This document shows, in pieces, positions 1 to 11,907 of a DNA stretch of 64,000 nucleotides; the stretch's first letter is position 1, and the number at the start of each line of letters is the position of its first letter. Under the pieces are notes generated by a model, which saw only the letters and a list, made by a program, of their open reading frames with translations, had not been told where the DNA came from and did not search any database. This stretch comes from Pluralibacter sp. UBA7423 (GTDB taxonomy: Bacteria > Pseudomonadota > Gammaproteobacteria > Enterobacterales > Enterobacteriaceae): the NCBI GenBank assembly GCA_002470465.1, contig DKMD01000010.1, forward strand, positions 170,623-234,622, given 5' to 3'. The position numbers were made by a program, and so were the translations under genes.

Positions 1-17
1 TCCTGCACGACCCACCA
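1..17 (+). tRNA. lysV: 3' end of tRNA-Lys gene (partial)
   Basis: The window opens inside the T-arm of a tRNA. The 17 bases TCCTGCACGACCCACCA match the 3' half of the T-arm, the acceptor strand and the encoded CCA of enterobacterial tRNA-Lys as I remember it. In E. coli the valU-valX-valY-lysV cluster lies just before yfeR/yfeH, which fits the genes that follow here. Only the 3' end is visible, so the anticodon cannot be read and the identity rests on this tail and on gene order. Confidence 0.8.
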
Positions 18-23
18 ATGTGG

Positions 24-48
24 AAAGGCGCCCTAAAGGCGCCTTTTT
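24..48 (+). terminator. Terminator of the tRNA operon
   Basis: A 9-bp perfect stem (AAAGGCGCC at 24-32, GGCGCCTTT at 38-46) with a 5-base loop runs into five T residues. It follows the tRNA-Lys 3' end by 7 bases and is a standard rho-independent terminator for the tRNA transcript. Confidence 0.9.
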
Positions 49-83
49 GCTATGCGCAATTCGTCAGGATGAGACGAGTGGTA

Positions 84-100
84 TCCTGCACGACCCACCC
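84..100 (+). repeat. Second copy of the tRNA-Lys 3' end
   Basis: Bases 84-99 repeat bases 1-16 exactly (TCCTGCACGACCCACC); only the last base differs (C instead of A). The copy sits beyond the tRNA terminator with no cloverleaf in front of it, so it is not a tRNA gene. It may be an attachment-site scar from an element that once integrated at the tRNA 3' end, or a leftover of a tandem tRNA duplication. Confidence 0.75.
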
Positions 101-132
101 ATAACGTTTTTCAACATCCCTCTTTTTTCTTC

Positions 133-160
133 TCAAGCCTTTATTCTATTCTGCCGATAA
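133..160 (+). promoter_or_regulatory. Sigma-28 (FliA) promoter of the flxA-like gene
   Basis: GCCGATAA at 153-160 is an exact match to the sigma-28 -10 consensus. TCAAGCCT at 133-140 is a partial match to the -35 element TAAAGTTT with a 12-base spacer. The position, about 30 bases before the flxA-like ATG, and the known FliA dependence of E. coli flxA support the call. Confidence 0.8.
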
Positions 161-190
161 CTCTTTTTTCATCCCTGAAAGGAGTTCACG

Positions 191-535
191 ATGACCAGCA
201 TTTCCATGCCCTCTTCTTCTGCCCCAGGATTACAAACAACCACCAGCACTGCCGCGCCACAGGGCAACGACACCTCATCGCAAATCACGCGTATCACACA
301 GCAAATCACCAAACTGACCCAGCAGCTGAAAACCATTGCTGATGGTCCTGGCGATGCCGATGAGAAACAGAAACAGGCGGAGCTGATTCAGGAGCAGATC
401 ACGATGCTCGAAGCCCAGCTGGCACAGCTTCAGCGCCAGCAGGCGGAAAAAGAACAGGATCAGCAAACGGCATCAGCCCCTGTGACAGGGGTCAATAACC
501 CGTCTGAAGACCATCAAATAGATATTTACGTCTGA
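191..535 (+). CDS. flxA: FlxA-like protein
   Basis: This 114-residue protein resembles FlxA, a small sigma-28-dependent protein of unknown biochemical role in motile enterobacteria. A Ser/Thr-rich N-terminus (residues 1-35) is followed by a Gln-rich heptad region (about 36-95) that should form a coiled coil, then a short polar tail. There is no signal peptide or membrane segment. AAAGGAG lies 6 bases before the ATG and an exact sigma-28 -10 box lies upstream, so it is probably co-expressed with late flagellar genes although none is in the window. Its last 10 bases overlap the end of yfeR on the other strand. The family assignment rests on composition and promoter type, so I am moderately sure of it. 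Confidence 0.7.
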   Translation: MTSISMPSSSAPGLQTTTSTAAPQGNDTSSQITRITQQITKLTQQLKTIADGPGDADEKQKQAELIQEQITMLEAQLAQLQRQQAEKEQDQQTASAPVTGVNNPSEDHQIDIYV

Positions 536-1452
536 TACAGCGGATCGTGTTTCCGGGCGGCGGTCAGCGCTTCTGCCTGCTCACCGACAACATCCCACAG
601 CGCCTGCGCCGCCGTCGAAAGCGATCGATTTTTGCGCCTGGCCAGCATCAGCTGCCGCTGAACCACGGGGGTCAGGCGCTTAACCGTCAACTGGCTTCCC
701 TGCGGTAACGGCAACGCCAGAGCGGGTAAAATGCTGATCCCAATCCCCGCCTCAACCATAGGAAAGAGCGTCGCCGGATGGCCAATTTCCTGCACAATAC
801 TGGCTGTTATGTTATGAGCCTGCAGCGCAGCATCGATAAGCGGGCGACTGCCCGATGCATAATCCTGTAATACAAGGCGCGTGTTTTCCAGAGCCTGCCA
901 GGTCACCTCCGGCAAGCTGGCAAACGGATGATCCTGATGACAGAGCACGAAAAACGGCTCCGAGAGAATCGACTCGCACTGTAAATCTCCGACGGCGCCC
1001 GGATCAATCACGATGCCAAAATCCACTTCCCCCTGACGAATGCTTTCCAGCACCCACCGCTGCGGACGATCGTGGAGGACAAAATCAATCTCCGGGTAGC
1101 GCCGGTTGCTGGCAGCAATGCACTGAGGAATCAGATGCGCCGAGATCGTCTGACTGGCCGCCACGCGCACTGTGCCTGTGAGCTGTTGTCCTACTCGCCC
1201 GGCTTCGCGCAATGTGCTGTTCAGTTCATCCAGCAATCGCTCAAGCCTGGCGGCCAGTTGCTGCCCGGCCTCAGTCAGCACAACCTCCCGGGTGGTCCGG
1301 TCAAGCAGGCGCACACCGGTCTGGTGCTCCAGCTCTTTGACGCTATGGCTGACGGCCGACTGGCTGAGGCCAATTATCTCCCCTGCCCGACTGAAGCTTT
1401 TGGCCTGTGCGACGGTGATAAACACCTTTAACTGGCGGAGCGAATAATTCAT
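526..1452 (-). CDS. yfeR: LysR-family transcriptional regulator YfeR
   Basis: This 308-residue protein is a LysR-type regulator. The N-terminal winged helix-turn-helix (about residues 3-62) has the typical pattern [20 protein letters not shown] followed by [14 protein letters not shown]. The rest (about 90-290) is a two-lobed effector-binding domain of the periplasmic-binding fold. It is divergent from yfeH with about 90 bases between the start codons, the classic arrangement of a LysR protein beside its target, as in E. coli and Salmonella. In Salmonella YfeR was linked to osmolarity-dependent control of yfeH. The effector cannot be read from the sequence. Confidence 0.9.
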   Translation of the reverse strand: MNYSLRQLKVFITVAQAKSFSRAGEIIGLSQSAVSHSVKELEHQTGVRLLDRTTREVVLTEAGQQLAARLERLLDELNSTLREAGRVGQQLTGTVRVAASQTISAHLIPQCIAASNRRYPEIDFVLHDRPQRWVLESIRQGEVDFGIVIDPGAVGDLQCESILSEPFFVLCHQDHPFASLPEVTWQALENTRLVLQDYASGSRPLIDAALQAHNITASIVQEIGHPATLFPMVEAGIGISILPALALPLPQGSQLTVKRLTPVVQRQLMLARRKNRSLSTAAQALWDVVGEQAEALTAARKHDPLYQT

Positions 1453-1542
1453 GGGATAAATTCATCAATGGATGCAATAAATCAATTTTATTTCTCAAAG
1501 TGAAATAAGCACAATAGCAGCATCGACTTTTCAGGAGCGTTT

Positions 1543-2541
1543 ATGAAACTTTTTCGCATTCTCGATCCGTTCACGCTGACGCTAATCTGTACCGTATTGC
1601 TTGCCTCCCTGTTCCCCGCTCGCGGTGGCTATGTTCCGTTTTTTGAAGGCCTGACCACCGCCGCCATCGCCCTGCTGTTCTTTATGCACGGCGCTAAACT
1701 CTCCCGCGAGGCCATTATTGCGGGCGGCAGCCACTGGCGATTACATCTTTGGGTAATGTGCAGCACCTTCGTTCTGTTCCCGGTTTTAGGCGTGCTCTTC
1801 GCCCGTTGGGCGCCAATCGATGTTGATCCCGCACTCTACAATGGCTTCCTGTATCTCTGCATTTTGCCTGCCACCGTACAATCGGCGATTGCTTTCACTT
1901 CTATGGCGGGCGGCAACGTTGCCGCTGCGGTGTGTTCAGCCTCCGCATCGAGCCTGCTCGGGATTTTCATCTCCCCCCTGCTGGTCGGCCTGCTGATGAA
2001 CCTCCACGGCGCGGAAGGCAGCCTGGAGCAAGTCGGCAAAATCATGCTTCAGCTGTTGCTTCCGTTCGTGCTCGGCCACCTCTCACGCCCATGGACCGGT
2101 GCATGGGTGGCACGAAATAAGAAATGGATTTCCAAAACTGACCAGACCTCCATTCTGTTAGTGGTTTACTCGGCCTTCAGCGAAGCCGTCGTTAACGGTA
2201 TCTGGCATAAAGTGGGCGTGGGATCGCTGCTGTTTATCGTGGTTGTAAGTTGCGTGCTGCTGGCGATTGTGATTGCGGTTAACACCGTGGTGGCGCGTAA
2301 ATGCGGATTTAATAAAGCCGATGAAATTACGATTGTCTTCTGCGGCTCGAAAAAGAGTCTGGCCAACGGTATCCCGATGGCCAACATTCTCTTCCCGACG
2401 GCGATGATCGGCATGATGGTGCTGCCGTTAATGATTTTCCATCAAATCCAGCTGATGGTCTGCGCCGTGCTGGCACGACGCTATAAGCAACAGGCCGAAG
2501 CGCGACAGGCGAAAGCGGCCGCTGATGAAGCGAAAGCCTAA
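1543..2541 (+). CDS. yfeH: Bile acid:sodium symporter (BASS) family transporter YfeH
   Basis: This 332-residue inner-membrane protein has about nine or ten hydrophobic segments and the features of the SBF-like/BASS family, including a conserved C-terminal stretch CGSKKSLANGIPMANILFP. A charged Ala/Lys-rich tail follows the last membrane segment. The substrate is unknown; family members move organic anions with sodium. AGGAGCG precedes the ATG by a few bases. The gene is divergent from yfeR, its likely regulator, and its stop overlaps the end of ypeB by 4 bases on the opposite strand. Confidence 0.9.
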   Translation: MKLFRILDPFTLTLICTVLLASLFPARGGYVPFFEGLTTAAIALLFFMHGAKLSREAIIAGGSHWRLHLWVMCSTFVLFPVLGVLFARWAPIDVDPALYNGFLYLCILPATVQSAIAFTSMAGGNVAAAVCSASASSLLGIFISPLLVGLLMNLHGAEGSLEQVGKIMLQLLLPFVLGHLSRPWTGAWVARNKKWISKTDQTSILLVVYSAFSEAVVNGIWHKVGVGSLLFIVVVSCVLLAIVIAVNTVVARKCGFNKADEITIVFCGSKKSLANGIPMANILFPTAMIGMMVLPLMIFHQIQLMVCAVLARRYKQQAEARQAKAAADEAKA

Positions 2542-2756
2542 CGGCCGCGCTTGAGGGGCTGCACCAGATGCGTCAGCCCCTCTGTTTTGATAAGCAGCGT
2601 AATCGCCATCAGCTCACCCAGCCGCCCGGCTGGAAACTCATCCTTGCGGGCGAACCACAGAAGGTATTCTTCCGGCAGATCAATCAGCATCCGGCCTTTG
2701 TATTTCCCGAACGGCATCTCGGTGTTGGCTATCTCAATCAGCTGCTCTTTTTCCAC
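2538..2756 (-). CDS. ypeB: DUF3820 family protein YpeB
   Basis: This 72-residue protein matches YpeB, a small DUF3820 protein of unknown function. The motif MPFGKYKGRMLIDLPEEYL (about residues 14-32) is the family signature and resembles a short motif in exonuclease-associated proteins, which hints at nucleic-acid metabolism without proving it. The start codon lies one base past the ligA stop on the same strand, so the two are probably co-transcribed and translationally coupled. The 3' end overlaps yfeH by 4 bases. Confidence 0.85.
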   Translation of the reverse strand: MEKEQLIEIANTEMPFGKYKGRMLIDLPEEYLLWFARKDEFPAGRLGELMAITLLIKTEGLTHLVQPLKRGR

Positions 2757-2757
2757 T

Positions 2758-4776
<2,019 letters not shown>

Positions 4777-4790
4777 TCACCATCAATGAT

Positions 4791-4815
4791 AAAAAACCCC
4801 CGACAGGCGGGGGTT
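4791..4815 (-). terminator. Terminator of zipA
   Basis: An 8-bp stem (AACCCCCG/CGGGGGTT, 5-base loop) is followed, reading the minus strand, by a run of six T. It lies between the zipA stop and the ligA start, so ligA needs its own promoter or read-through. Confidence 0.85.
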
Positions 4816-4843
4816 CTGGAAGGGATTGCGACGCGCCAGAGTA

Positions 4844-5914
4844 TCAGGCGTTGGCGTCTTTTACTTCGCGGATACGATCCTGATACTCACGCACTTTCTG
4901 CGGGGTAATCATCCGGCGCTGGTCATCAAGCACCACGCCGCCGACTTCGTCCGCGATGTACTGCGCAGACTGGAGCATCAGCTTAAAGTTTTGCAGCTCA
5001 TCGCCGTAGGATGGCACCTGCATGAAAATGGTCACGCCAGGCGTTTGCATATCGCCCATGTTTTCCGGGTCGAAGGTGCCGGGCTTCACCATATTGGCGA
5101 GGCTGAACAGCGCCGGGCCACCGCCGCCAGGATTGAGATGGCGATGGTAAATGTTCATATCACCAAACACAAAGCCGGACTGCTCAACGCTGTTGCGCAG
5201 GAGTTCACCATTGATGAACGACCCCTGATGCGCGGCAACGCTGAGAACGATAACCGCCTCTTTGCGCTCAGCTTTTACAGGCTGTGGTGCTTCTGTAGCC
5301 GCAGGCTGCGTTTCTGGCGCGGGCTGAGGAGCAGCTGCCGGTTGCTGAGCAACAGGCTGCGGATCAGCAACAGCAGGCTGATGGGGCTGTGGAGCGGGTT
5401 GTGCGGCCTGCGGTGCAGAGACTGGCTGCTGATACTGCGGCGCAACGGGCTGCTGCGGCGCGGCATGCGGCTGATGCACAGGTGCGTGCTGCAGCTCTGC
5501 AGACGGCTGTACCGGAGCCTGATGCTGATGCACAGGCTGTTGGCGCACGGGTTGCTGCTGCGGCTGAACCGGCTGGCGTACAGGCTCGTCATGACGCACA
5601 GGCTGTTGCACCTGACGTTCATAAGGAGGCTGATACTGGTGCTGCGGAGCCTGACGGGTAGCGTCATGCTCCCCGGTATTCACGTTCTGGGCAGGGTTCA
5701 CCCGATGAACGCGAACTTCACCTACGCCTTCAACATCGTCATCGAAGCCGTCGTCATCGGACTCATCGTCGTGACGCGATTTCATGCGTTTCATTGGGCG
5801 ATCGCGGAACATTGAGGAACGTTCTTTGCGGCTGGTCCAGAAACCATGAACCAGTAATGCAATTATGGCGATCGCGCCAACAATGATTAATATCAGACGC
5901 AAATCCTGCATCAT
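4844..5914 (-). CDS. zipA: Cell division protein ZipA
   Basis: ZipA tethers FtsZ to the inner membrane at the division site. The chosen start, MMQDLRL at 5914, matches E. coli and puts the N-terminal membrane anchor (residues about 5-25, [20 protein letters not shown]) first; a longer reading frame upstream is unlikely. A charged stretch (about 28-70) is followed by a long Gln/Pro/Ala/His-rich linker (about 75-225) and the C-terminal FtsZ-binding domain (about 230-356), which contains MNIYHRHL and [18 protein letters not shown]. The linker differs most from E. coli, as expected for a flexible tether. Divergent from cysZ across about 230 bases. Confidence 0.97.
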   Translation of the reverse strand: MMQDLRLILIIVGAIAIIALLVHGFWTSRKERSSMFRDRPMKRMKSRHDDESDDDGFDDDVEGVGEVRVHRVNPAQNVNTGEHDATRQAPQHQYQPPYERQVQQPVRHDEPVRQPVQPQQQPVRQQPVHQHQAPVQPSAELQHAPVHQPHAAPQQPVAPQYQQPVSAPQAAQPAPQPHQPAVADPQPVAQQPAAAPQPAPETQPAATEAPQPVKAERKEAVIVLSVAAHQGSFINGELLRNSVEQSGFVFGDMNIYHRHLNPGGGGPALFSLANMVKPGTFDPENMGDMQTPGVTIFMQVPSYGDELQNFKLMLQSAQYIADEVGGVVLDDQRRMITPQKVREYQDRIREVKDANA

Positions 5915-6144
5915 TATATTCTCTGTTGTTCTAACACCTTGCCACCACGGCAAACATTTACTCACTAAGAGTATTTGCCCATTACGTCAAGTGCAAGTGC
6001 GTACCGGGAAATCGGACGATAAAGATGAACCAAATCGTGCTTTTTGCTGTTTTTTCGAACATTTCTGAACTGGTCATCGTCTGACAACCCGATAAACTGG
6101 TCGCGCAACCGCCAGGACTTTGACAAAAGGAGTCTCCCCTGACC

Positions 6145-6900
6145 ATGGTTTCCTCTTCCGTTCCCCGCAGTGGGGTATATTACTTTTCCCAGGGCTGGCA
6201 GCTGATTCGCCTGCCCGGCCTGCGTCGTTATGTTTTTATGCCGCTGCTGGTCAATATCATCCTGATGGGCGGCGCTTTCTGGTGGCTGTTCAGCAAACTG
6301 GGCAACTGGATCCCGGCGATGATGCAACACGTGCCAGACTGGCTACAGTGGCTGAGCTACCTTCTCTGGCCGATTGCGGTGATTTCCGTGCTGCTGGTAT
6401 TTGGCTATTTATTCTCGACCATCACCAACTGGATTGCCGCGCCTTTCAGTGGGCTGCTGGCCGAACAGCTTGAAGCACGACTGACGGGCGCGACGCCGCC
6501 GGACACCGGCATTTTCGGCGTGCTGAAAGATGTACCGAGAATAATGAAACGCGAATGGCAAAAGCTGGCCTGGTATCTGCCACGGGCAGTAGTTTTGCTG
6601 GTTCTCTACTTTATTCCCGGCATCGGACAGACGGTGGCCCCGATACTTTGGTTCCTGTTCAGCGCGTGGATGATGGCTATCCAGTACTGCGATTACCCGT
6701 TCGATAACCATAAAGTGCCGTTCAAAACGATGCGGGAAGCGCTGCGCGCCCGGAAAGTCACCAATATGCAGTTTGGCGCGCTAACCAGCCTGTTTACGAT
6801 GATTCCAATCCTCAACCTGGTGATCCTGCCAGTGGCAATTTGCGGTGCAACGGCCATGTGGGTCGACTGCTATCGCGATAAGCACGCCCTCTGGAAGTGA
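6145..6900 (+). CDS. cysZ: Sulfate permease CysZ
   Basis: CysZ (251 residues) is an inner-membrane sulfate transporter that supplies the cysteine pathway; in E. coli its loss impairs sulfate use. Hydrophobic segments lie around residues 27-50, 65-95, 140-175 and 205-235, with the conserved amphipathic part of the fold between them. A good ribosome site (AAAAGGAG at 6124-6131) precedes the ATG at 6145 by about 13 bases, and the start fits E. coli CysZ. It stands directly before cysK, the conserved order, although the 170-base gap suggests cysK has its own promoter. Confidence 0.95.
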   Translation: MVSSSVPRSGVYYFSQGWQLIRLPGLRRYVFMPLLVNIILMGGAFWWLFSKLGNWIPAMMQHVPDWLQWLSYLLWPIAVISVLLVFGYLFSTITNWIAAPFSGLLAEQLEARLTGATPPDTGIFGVLKDVPRIMKREWQKLAWYLPRAVVLLVLYFIPGIGQTVAPILWFLFSAWMMAIQYCDYPFDNHKVPFKTMREALRARKVTNMQFGALTSLFTMIPILNLVILPVAICGATAMWVDCYRDKHALWK

Positions 6901-7072
6901 TTGTCTTCTGTCTATAAAAGTAAATAAGGAGTGGCTTTTGCCACCCCTTATTCCATACTGATAACCTTTATTTCACATCAGCATATCGATATGCGAAAAC
7001 TTTCCTTCCGCATCATGACCATCCGCGTATGCTGGTGTCGTTTCCCAAATTTCAGACAGTTAAGGACGGGCT

Positions 7073-8044
7073 ATGAGTAAGATTTTTGAAGATAACTCGC
7101 TGACAATCGGTCATACGCCGCTGGTTCGACTGAACCGAATCGGTAATGGACGCATCCTCGCGAAGGTGGAATCACGCAACCCGAGCTTCAGCGTCAAATG
7201 CCGCATCGGTGCCAACATGATTTGGGATGCCGAAAAACGTGGCGTGCTCAAGCCAGGCGTTGAGCTGGTGGAACCCACCAGCGGCAACACCGGTATTGCG
7301 CTGGCTTATGTGGCTGCCGCACGCGGCTACAAGCTCACGCTGACCATGCCGGAAACCATGAGTATCGAACGCCGTAAGCTGCTGAAAGCGCTGGGTGCTA
7401 ACCTGGTGCTGACCGAAGGCGCTAAAGGGATGAAGGGTGCCATCCAGAAAGCGGAAGAGATCGTCGCCAGCGACCCTGAAAAATTCCTGCTGCTGCAACA
7501 GTTCAGCAACCCGGCGAACCCGGAAATCCACGAAAAAACCACCGGCCCGGAAATCTGGGAAGACACTGACGGTCAGGTTGATGTGTTTATTGCGGGCGTC
7601 GGCACCGGCGGTACGCTGACTGGCGTATCCCGCTATATTAAAGGCACTAAAGGTAAAACCGACCTGATTAGCGTCGCCGTCGAACCGACCGACTCGCCAG
7701 TCATCGCCCAGGCTCTGGCTGGGGAAGAAATCAAACCCGGCCCGCACAAAATTCAGGGTATCGGCGCAGGCTTTATTCCAGGCAACCTCGATCTCAAGCT
7801 CATCGATAAAGTGGTTGCCATTACTAATGAAGAAGCCATTTCCACGGCACGCCGTCTGATGGAAGAAGAAGGCATTCTCGCAGGGATTTCTTCCGGTGCC
7901 GCCGTAGCTGCTGCGCTGAAGCTTCAGGAAGACGAAACCTTTACCAATAAGACTATTGTGGTTATCCTGCCTTCTTCGGGTGAACGTTATTTAAGTACCG
8001 CATTATTTGCCGATCTCTTCACAGAGAAAGAACTGCAACAGTAA
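7073..8044 (+). CDS. cysK: Cysteine synthase A (O-acetylserine sulfhydrylase A)
   Basis: CysK (323 residues) is the PLP enzyme that makes L-cysteine from O-acetylserine and sulfide, and it binds the C-terminus of serine acetyltransferase CysE. The PLP lysine is in SFSVKCR (about residue 42); TSGNTG (about 69-74) and GTGGTLTG (about 177-184) are the substrate and phosphate loops. The 172-base upstream region 6901-7072 should carry the CysB-activated promoter known from E. coli; I could not place a CysB site with confidence because its consensus is loose. A strong terminator follows the gene. Confidence 0.98.
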   Translation: MSKIFEDNSLTIGHTPLVRLNRIGNGRILAKVESRNPSFSVKCRIGANMIWDAEKRGVLKPGVELVEPTSGNTGIALAYVAAARGYKLTLTMPETMSIERRKLLKALGANLVLTEGAKGMKGAIQKAEEIVASDPEKFLLLQQFSNPANPEIHEKTTGPEIWEDTDGQVDVFIAGVGTGGTLTGVSRYIKGTKGKTDLISVAVEPTDSPVIAQALAGEEIKPGPHKIQGIGAGFIPGNLDLKLIDKVVAITNEEAISTARRLMEEEGILAGISSGAAVAAALKLQEDETFTNKTIVVILPSSGERYLSTALFADLFTEKELQQ

Positions 8045-8065
8045 TGCCAAATGTAAAAAAATGAC

Positions 8066-8094
8066 GAAAAAAGCACCCTTCCGGGTGCTTTTTT
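8066..8094 (+). terminator. Terminator of cysK
   Basis: AGCACCC and GGGTGCT form a 7-bp stem with a 4-base loop, flanked by A and T runs (six T). It ends cysK transcription before the pts promoter region. Confidence 0.92.
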
Positions 8095-8210
8095 GTGGCA
8101 TACGTCATACTTTTGGCCCACCTGGCATTGCTTCCCCCCGTCGGGTCTGGTATTTAACCATCACATTTATTTTGATGCGCGAAATTATTCAGTTCAGGAT
8201 TTCCGCCTGC

Positions 8211-8223
8211 TGAATCGATTTTA
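8211..8223 (+). promoter_or_regulatory. Cra (FruR) operator upstream of ptsH
   Basis: GCTGAATCGATTTTA (core at 8211-8223) matches the Cra consensus, roughly TGAAWCGWTTYA, at all core positions, about 200 bases before the ptsH ATG. Cra binding at the distal ptsH promoter is known in E. coli. The rest of 8095-8422 should hold the two pts promoters and CRP sites; I could not assign those precisely. Confidence 0.65.
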
Positions 8224-8422
8224 TGATTTGGTTCAAGTCTTGCTTTCGCTGCATAATGTTTAATGACGAGCTAAACGTCACCGGCCAGAAGTGCCTGCCA
8301 GGATTGCGTCAGACCTTCTGCGTCGTTTCGTATCCGCCGGCGCTAATCTATACAGGCTAAAGTGTAGCCGCCAGGCTAGACTTTAGTTCCACAACACTAA
8401 ACCTATAAGTTGGGGAAATATA

Positions 8423-8680
8423 ATGTTCCAGCAAGAAGTTACCATTACCGCTCCGAACGGTCTGCACACCCGCCCTGCCGCTCAGTTTGTTAAAGAAGCT
8501 AAAGGCTTCACCTCTGAGATCACCGTGACCTCCAACGGCAAAAGCGCCAGCGCTAAAAGCCTGTTCAAACTGCAGACTCTGGGTCTGACTCAGGGCACCG
8601 TAGTGACCATTTCTGCAGAAGGCGAAGACGAGCAGAAAGCAGTTGAGCATCTGGTTAAACTGATGGCTGAACTCGAGTAA
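8423..8680 (+). CDS. ptsH: Phosphocarrier protein HPr
   Basis: HPr (85 residues, exact family length) passes phosphate from EI to the sugar-specific EIIA proteins in the cytoplasm. The active-site histidine is in [10 protein letters not shown] (His15), and the regulatory serine region is at [12 protein letters not shown] (about Ser46). It is the first gene of ptsH-ptsI-crr. Codon use looks highly biased, as expected for an abundant protein. Confidence 0.99.
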
Positions 8681-8724
8681 GTTCACGAGTTCTTTTTAAA
8701 ATCAGTCACAAGTAAGGTAGGGTT

Positions 8725-10452
8725 ATGATTTCAGGCATTTTAGCATCCCCGGGTATCGCTTTCGGCAAAGCACTGTTGCTGATTGAAGATGAGATTGTCA
8801 TCGACCGGAAGAAAATTTCTGCCGACGGCGTCGATCAGGAAGTTGAACGCTTTCTGAGCGGTCGTACTAAAGCGTCCGCACAGCTGGAAGCTATCAAGAC
8901 TAAAGCTGGCGAAACGTTCGGCGAAGAAAAAGAAGCCATCTTCGAAGGCCACATCATGTTGCTGGAAGATGAGGAGCTGGAGCAGGAAATCATAGCCCTG
9001 ATTAAAGATAAACACATGACTGCTGACGCAGCAGCCAATGAGGTTATCGAAGGTCAGGCAACTGCCCTGGAAGAGCTGGATGATGAATATCTGAAAGAGC
9101 GTGCGGCTGACGTACGTGATATCGGTAAACGTCTGCTGCGCAACATCCTGGGCCTGGCGATCATCGACCTGAGCGCCATTCAGGACGAGGTTATCCTCGT
9201 CGCTAAAGACCTGACGCCATCCGAAACCGCGCAGCTGAACCTGAAAAAGGTGCTGGGTTTCATCACCGACATTGGCGGCCGTACCTCCCACACCTCCATC
9301 ATGGCGCGTTCCCTCGAACTGCCAGCGATCGTGGGCACCGGTAGCGTGACCTCTGAAGTGAAAAACGGTGACTATCTGATCCTCGATGCGGTTAACAACA
9401 AAGTGTACGTTAACCCGACCAACGAAGAGACCGAAGCCCTGCGTAAGATTCAGACTCAGGTTGCTGAAGAGAAAGCTGAACTGGCAAAACTGAAAGATCT
9501 GCCGGCTATCACCCTCGACGGTCATCAGGTAGAAGTATGTGCCAACATCGGTACCGTTCGTGATATCGACGGTGCAGAGCGCAACGGCGCTGAAGGTGTC
9601 GGTTTGTACCGTACAGAATTCCTGTTCATGGACCGCGACGCGCTGCCAACTGAAGAAGAACAGTTCGCTGCATACAAAGCCGTTGCTGAAGCCTGTGGCT
9701 CGCAGGCGGTCATCGTCCGTACCATGGACATCGGTGGCGACAAAGAGCTGCCGTACATGAACTTCCCGAAAGAAGAGAACCCGTTCCTGGGCTGGCGTGC
9801 AGTGCGTATCGCGATGGATCGCAAAGAGATCCTGCGCGATCAGGTTCGCGCTATCCTGCGTGCTTCTGCTTTCGGTAAACTGCGCATTATGTTCCCGATG
9901 ATCATCTCTGTTGAAGAAGTTCGCGCCCTGCGCAAAGAGATCGAAATCTACAAACAGGAACTGCGCGACGAAGGTAAAGCCTTTGACGAAGCAATCGAAA
10001 TCGGCGTGATGGTGGAAACCCCAGCCGCGGCGACCATTGCCCGTCATCTGGCGAAAGAAGTTGATTTCTTCAGTATCGGTACCAATGATTTAACGCAGTA
10101 CACCCTGGCAGTTGACCGTGGTAATGATATGATTTCGCACCTCTACCAGCCAATGTCACCGTCCGTCCTGACGCTTATCAAGCAAGTTATTGATGCTTCT
10201 CATGCTGAAGGCAAGTGGACTGGCATGTGTGGTGAGCTTGCAGGCGATGAACGTGCTACACTTCTGTTGCTGGGTATGGGTCTGGACGAATTCTCTATGA
10301 GCGCCATTTCCATCCCGCGCATTAAGAAGATTATCCGTAACACGAACTTCGAAGATGCGAAGGTTTTAGCAGAGCAGGCTCTTGCTCAACCGACAACGGA
10401 CGAGTTAATGACGCTGGTTAACAAGTTCATTGAAGAAAAAACAATCTGCTAA
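8725..10452 (+). CDS. ptsI: PTS enzyme I
   Basis: EI (575 residues) takes phosphate from phosphoenolpyruvate and gives it to HPr. The phospho-histidine is in [13 protein letters not shown] (His189), inside the N-terminal swivel and HPr-binding half (1-255). The C-terminal PEP-binding barrel (about 260-575) holds [12 protein letters not shown], the metal-binding [17 protein letters not shown] and the conserved cysteine in MCGELAGDE. It follows ptsH by 44 bases, the E. coli arrangement. Confidence 0.99.
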   Translation: MISGILASPGIAFGKALLLIEDEIVIDRKKISADGVDQEVERFLSGRTKASAQLEAIKTKAGETFGEEKEAIFEGHIMLLEDEELEQEIIALIKDKHMTADAAANEVIEGQATALEELDDEYLKERAADVRDIGKRLLRNILGLAIIDLSAIQDEVILVAKDLTPSETAQLNLKKVLGFITDIGGRTSHTSIMARSLELPAIVGTGSVTSEVKNGDYLILDAVNNKVYVNPTNEETEALRKIQTQVAEEKAELAKLKDLPAITLDGHQVEVCANIGTVRDIDGAERNGAEGVGLYRTEFLFMDRDALPTEEEQFAAYKAVAEACGSQAVIVRTMDIGGDKELPYMNFPKEENPFLGWRAVRIAMDRKEILRDQVRAILRASAFGKLRIMFPMIISVEEVRALRKEIEIYKQELRDEGKAFDEAIEIGVMVETPAAATIARHLAKEVDFFSIGTNDLTQYTLAVDRGNDMISHLYQPMSPSVLTLIKQVIDASHAEGKWTGMCGELAGDERATLLLLGMGLDEFSMSAISIPRIKKIIRNTNFEDAKVLAEQALAQPTTDELMTLVNKFIEEKTIC

Positions 10453-10492
10453 TCCACGAGATGCGGCCCAAATTACTGCTTAGGAGAAGATC

Positions 10493-11002
10493 ATGGGTTT
10501 GTTCGATAAACTGAAATCTCTGGTTTCTGATGATAAGAAAGACACCGGAACTATTGAGATTGTTGCCCCGCTCTCTGGCGAGATCGTCAACATCGAAGAC
10601 GTGCCGGATGTTGTTTTTGCTGAGAAAATCGTGGGCGATGGCATTGCCATCAAACCAACCGGTAACAAAATGGTTGCGCCGGTTGACGGTACCATCGGCA
10701 AAATCTTTGAAACCAACCACGCGTTCTCTATCGAGTCCGACAGTGGTATCGAGCTGTTCGTTCACTTCGGTATCGACACCGTTGAACTGAAAGGCGAAGG
10801 TTTCAAACGTATCGCAGAAGAAGGCCAGCGCGTGAAAGTTGGCGATCCGGTAATCGAGTTCGATCTGCCACTGCTGGAAGAGAAAGCGAAGTCTACTCTG
10901 ACTCCGGTTGTTATCTCCAACATGGACGAGATCAAAGAGCTGATCAAACTGTCCGGCAGCGTAACCGTTGGTGAAACCCCGGTTATTCGCATCAAAAAAT
11001 AA
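10493..11002 (+). CDS. crr: PTS glucose-specific EIIA component
   Basis: EIIA-Glc (169 residues) passes phosphate from HPr to glucose permease IICB. It is also the main signalling PTS protein: unphosphorylated it blocks non-PTS sugar uptake (inducer exclusion), and phosphorylated it stimulates adenylate cyclase. The phospho-histidine lies in [13 protein letters not shown] (His90/91), with the partner histidine in TNHAFSIES (His75/76). The N-terminal amphipathic membrane-binding helix [10 protein letters not shown] is intact. Last gene of the pts operon; E. coli also has a crr promoter inside ptsI. Confidence 0.99.
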   Translation: MGLFDKLKSLVSDDKKDTGTIEIVAPLSGEIVNIEDVPDVVFAEKIVGDGIAIKPTGNKMVAPVDGTIGKIFETNHAFSIESDSGIELFVHFGIDTVELKGEGFKRIAEEGQRVKVGDPVIEFDLPLLEEKAKSTLTPVVISNMDEIKELIKLSGSVTVGETPVIRIKK

Positions 11003-11020
11003 TTGATGCTGCATGGATAA

Positions 11021-11047
11021 AAAAATGGCGCCTACGGGCGCCATTTT
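11021..11047. terminator. Bidirectional terminator between crr and pdxK
   Basis: A perfect 8-bp stem (ATGGCGCC/GGCGCCAT) with a 4-base loop is flanked by an A run on the left and a T run on the right, so it can stop crr from the left and pdxK from the right. Confidence 0.9.
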
Positions 11048-11065
11048 CGTTTCTGCTCTTTGTCA

Positions 11066-11902
11066 CTAGCGCGGCGGTAAAATCAGCTCGTCATAGCCCT
11101 TTTCAAGCGTGTAGCCCATCACTTCTACGACACGACTTCCGGCCGCGCGCACTGCGTCCTGCAAGGTGTTCCCCTGCACAACGGCGCTAATCAGCTCCGA
11201 ACAAAACAGATCGCCTGTGCCTTTCAAATCGGTTGCCACACGCGGCCAGCCGCTGATATCAACGCTCTCTTTTGTCACCAGAACCACATGAATATCGTTG
11301 TCGTCCGGCACCGGCGCGCTGGTGATTGCCACCCATTTTAACGTGTCGGAAAGCAGACCTTTCGCTGCGGCAATCGCCTCGTCGAGCGTATCGCACGGCT
11401 TGCCGCTTAGCACGCCCAGCTCAAATACGTTTGGCGTGATGCCCTGCGCCAGCGGCAGAAGATGCTCACAATAGGCGGCAGGAATCTCTGGTTTCACGTA
11501 CACGCCGCTGTCGGTATCGCCGATCACCGGATCGACCAGAATCATCATCTGCGGATGTTTTTCCCGCATGGCCTTCAGCCATTCAGCCAGAATAGCAATC
11601 TGGCTGGCGCTGCCCATGTAGCCGGTGGTGACGGCTTTCAGTTCGCGCAGAGCGTCACGCTCTTCCAGCGCCCGCAGGTAACCGCTGAACCACTCATCAG
11701 GAATAACCCCGCCGTAGAAAGTATCGTAATGCGGCGTGTTGCTGAACAGCACCGTCGGCACGGCCAGCACGTTCAGGTGATGCTGTTTGATATTCGGCAC
11801 CGCCACGCTGTTGCCCACGCTGCCGTAGACCACCTGAGACTGCACGGCCACAATGTCGGCCTGCTGCGCCCGGGTTTTATCCCGAAAAAGTATCATTTCC
11901 AT
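11066..11902 (-). CDS. pdxK: Pyridoxal/pyridoxine/pyridoxamine kinase
   Basis: PdxK (278 residues from the start chosen here) phosphorylates B6 vitamers in PLP salvage. It belongs to the ribokinase superfamily: [15 protein letters not shown] near the N-terminus binds the vitamer, and [14 protein letters not shown] near the C-terminus carries the GTGD anion hole with the catalytic aspartate. The ATG at 11902 (MEMILF) aligns with E. coli PdxK; a longer frame runs into cysM and is unlikely. It begins 5 bases after the cysM stop on the same strand, so it is probably the last gene of the cysPTWAM transcript. CysM and CysK both need PLP. Confidence 0.93.
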   Translation of the reverse strand: MEMILFRDKTRAQQADIVAVQSQVVYGSVGNSVAVPNIKQHHLNVLAVPTVLFSNTPHYDTFYGGVIPDEWFSGYLRALEERDALRELKAVTTGYMGSASQIAILAEWLKAMREKHPQMMILVDPVIGDTDSGVYVKPEIPAAYCEHLLPLAQGITPNVFELGVLSGKPCDTLDEAIAAAKGLLSDTLKWVAITSAPVPDDNDIHVVLVTKESVDISGWPRVATDLKGTGDLFCSELISAVVQGNTLQDAVRAAGSRVVEVMGYTLEKGYDELILPPR

Positions 11903-11907
11903 GACCG

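Noticed and set aside
4826..5815. A 329-codon plus-strand reading frame opposite zipA
   Set aside because: It is a shadow of the zipA coding sequence, whose product aligns with E. coli ZipA throughout; the opposite frame has Leu/Arg-rich nonsense composition.
8095..8422. CRP sites and exact pts promoters
   Set aside because: Only the Cra operator was clear; the CRP half-sites seen by eye were too weak to place.
8740..10047. A 435-codon minus-strand reading frame opposite ptsI
   Set aside because: Antisense shadow of ptsI, with Phe/Gln-rich composition typical of such shadows.
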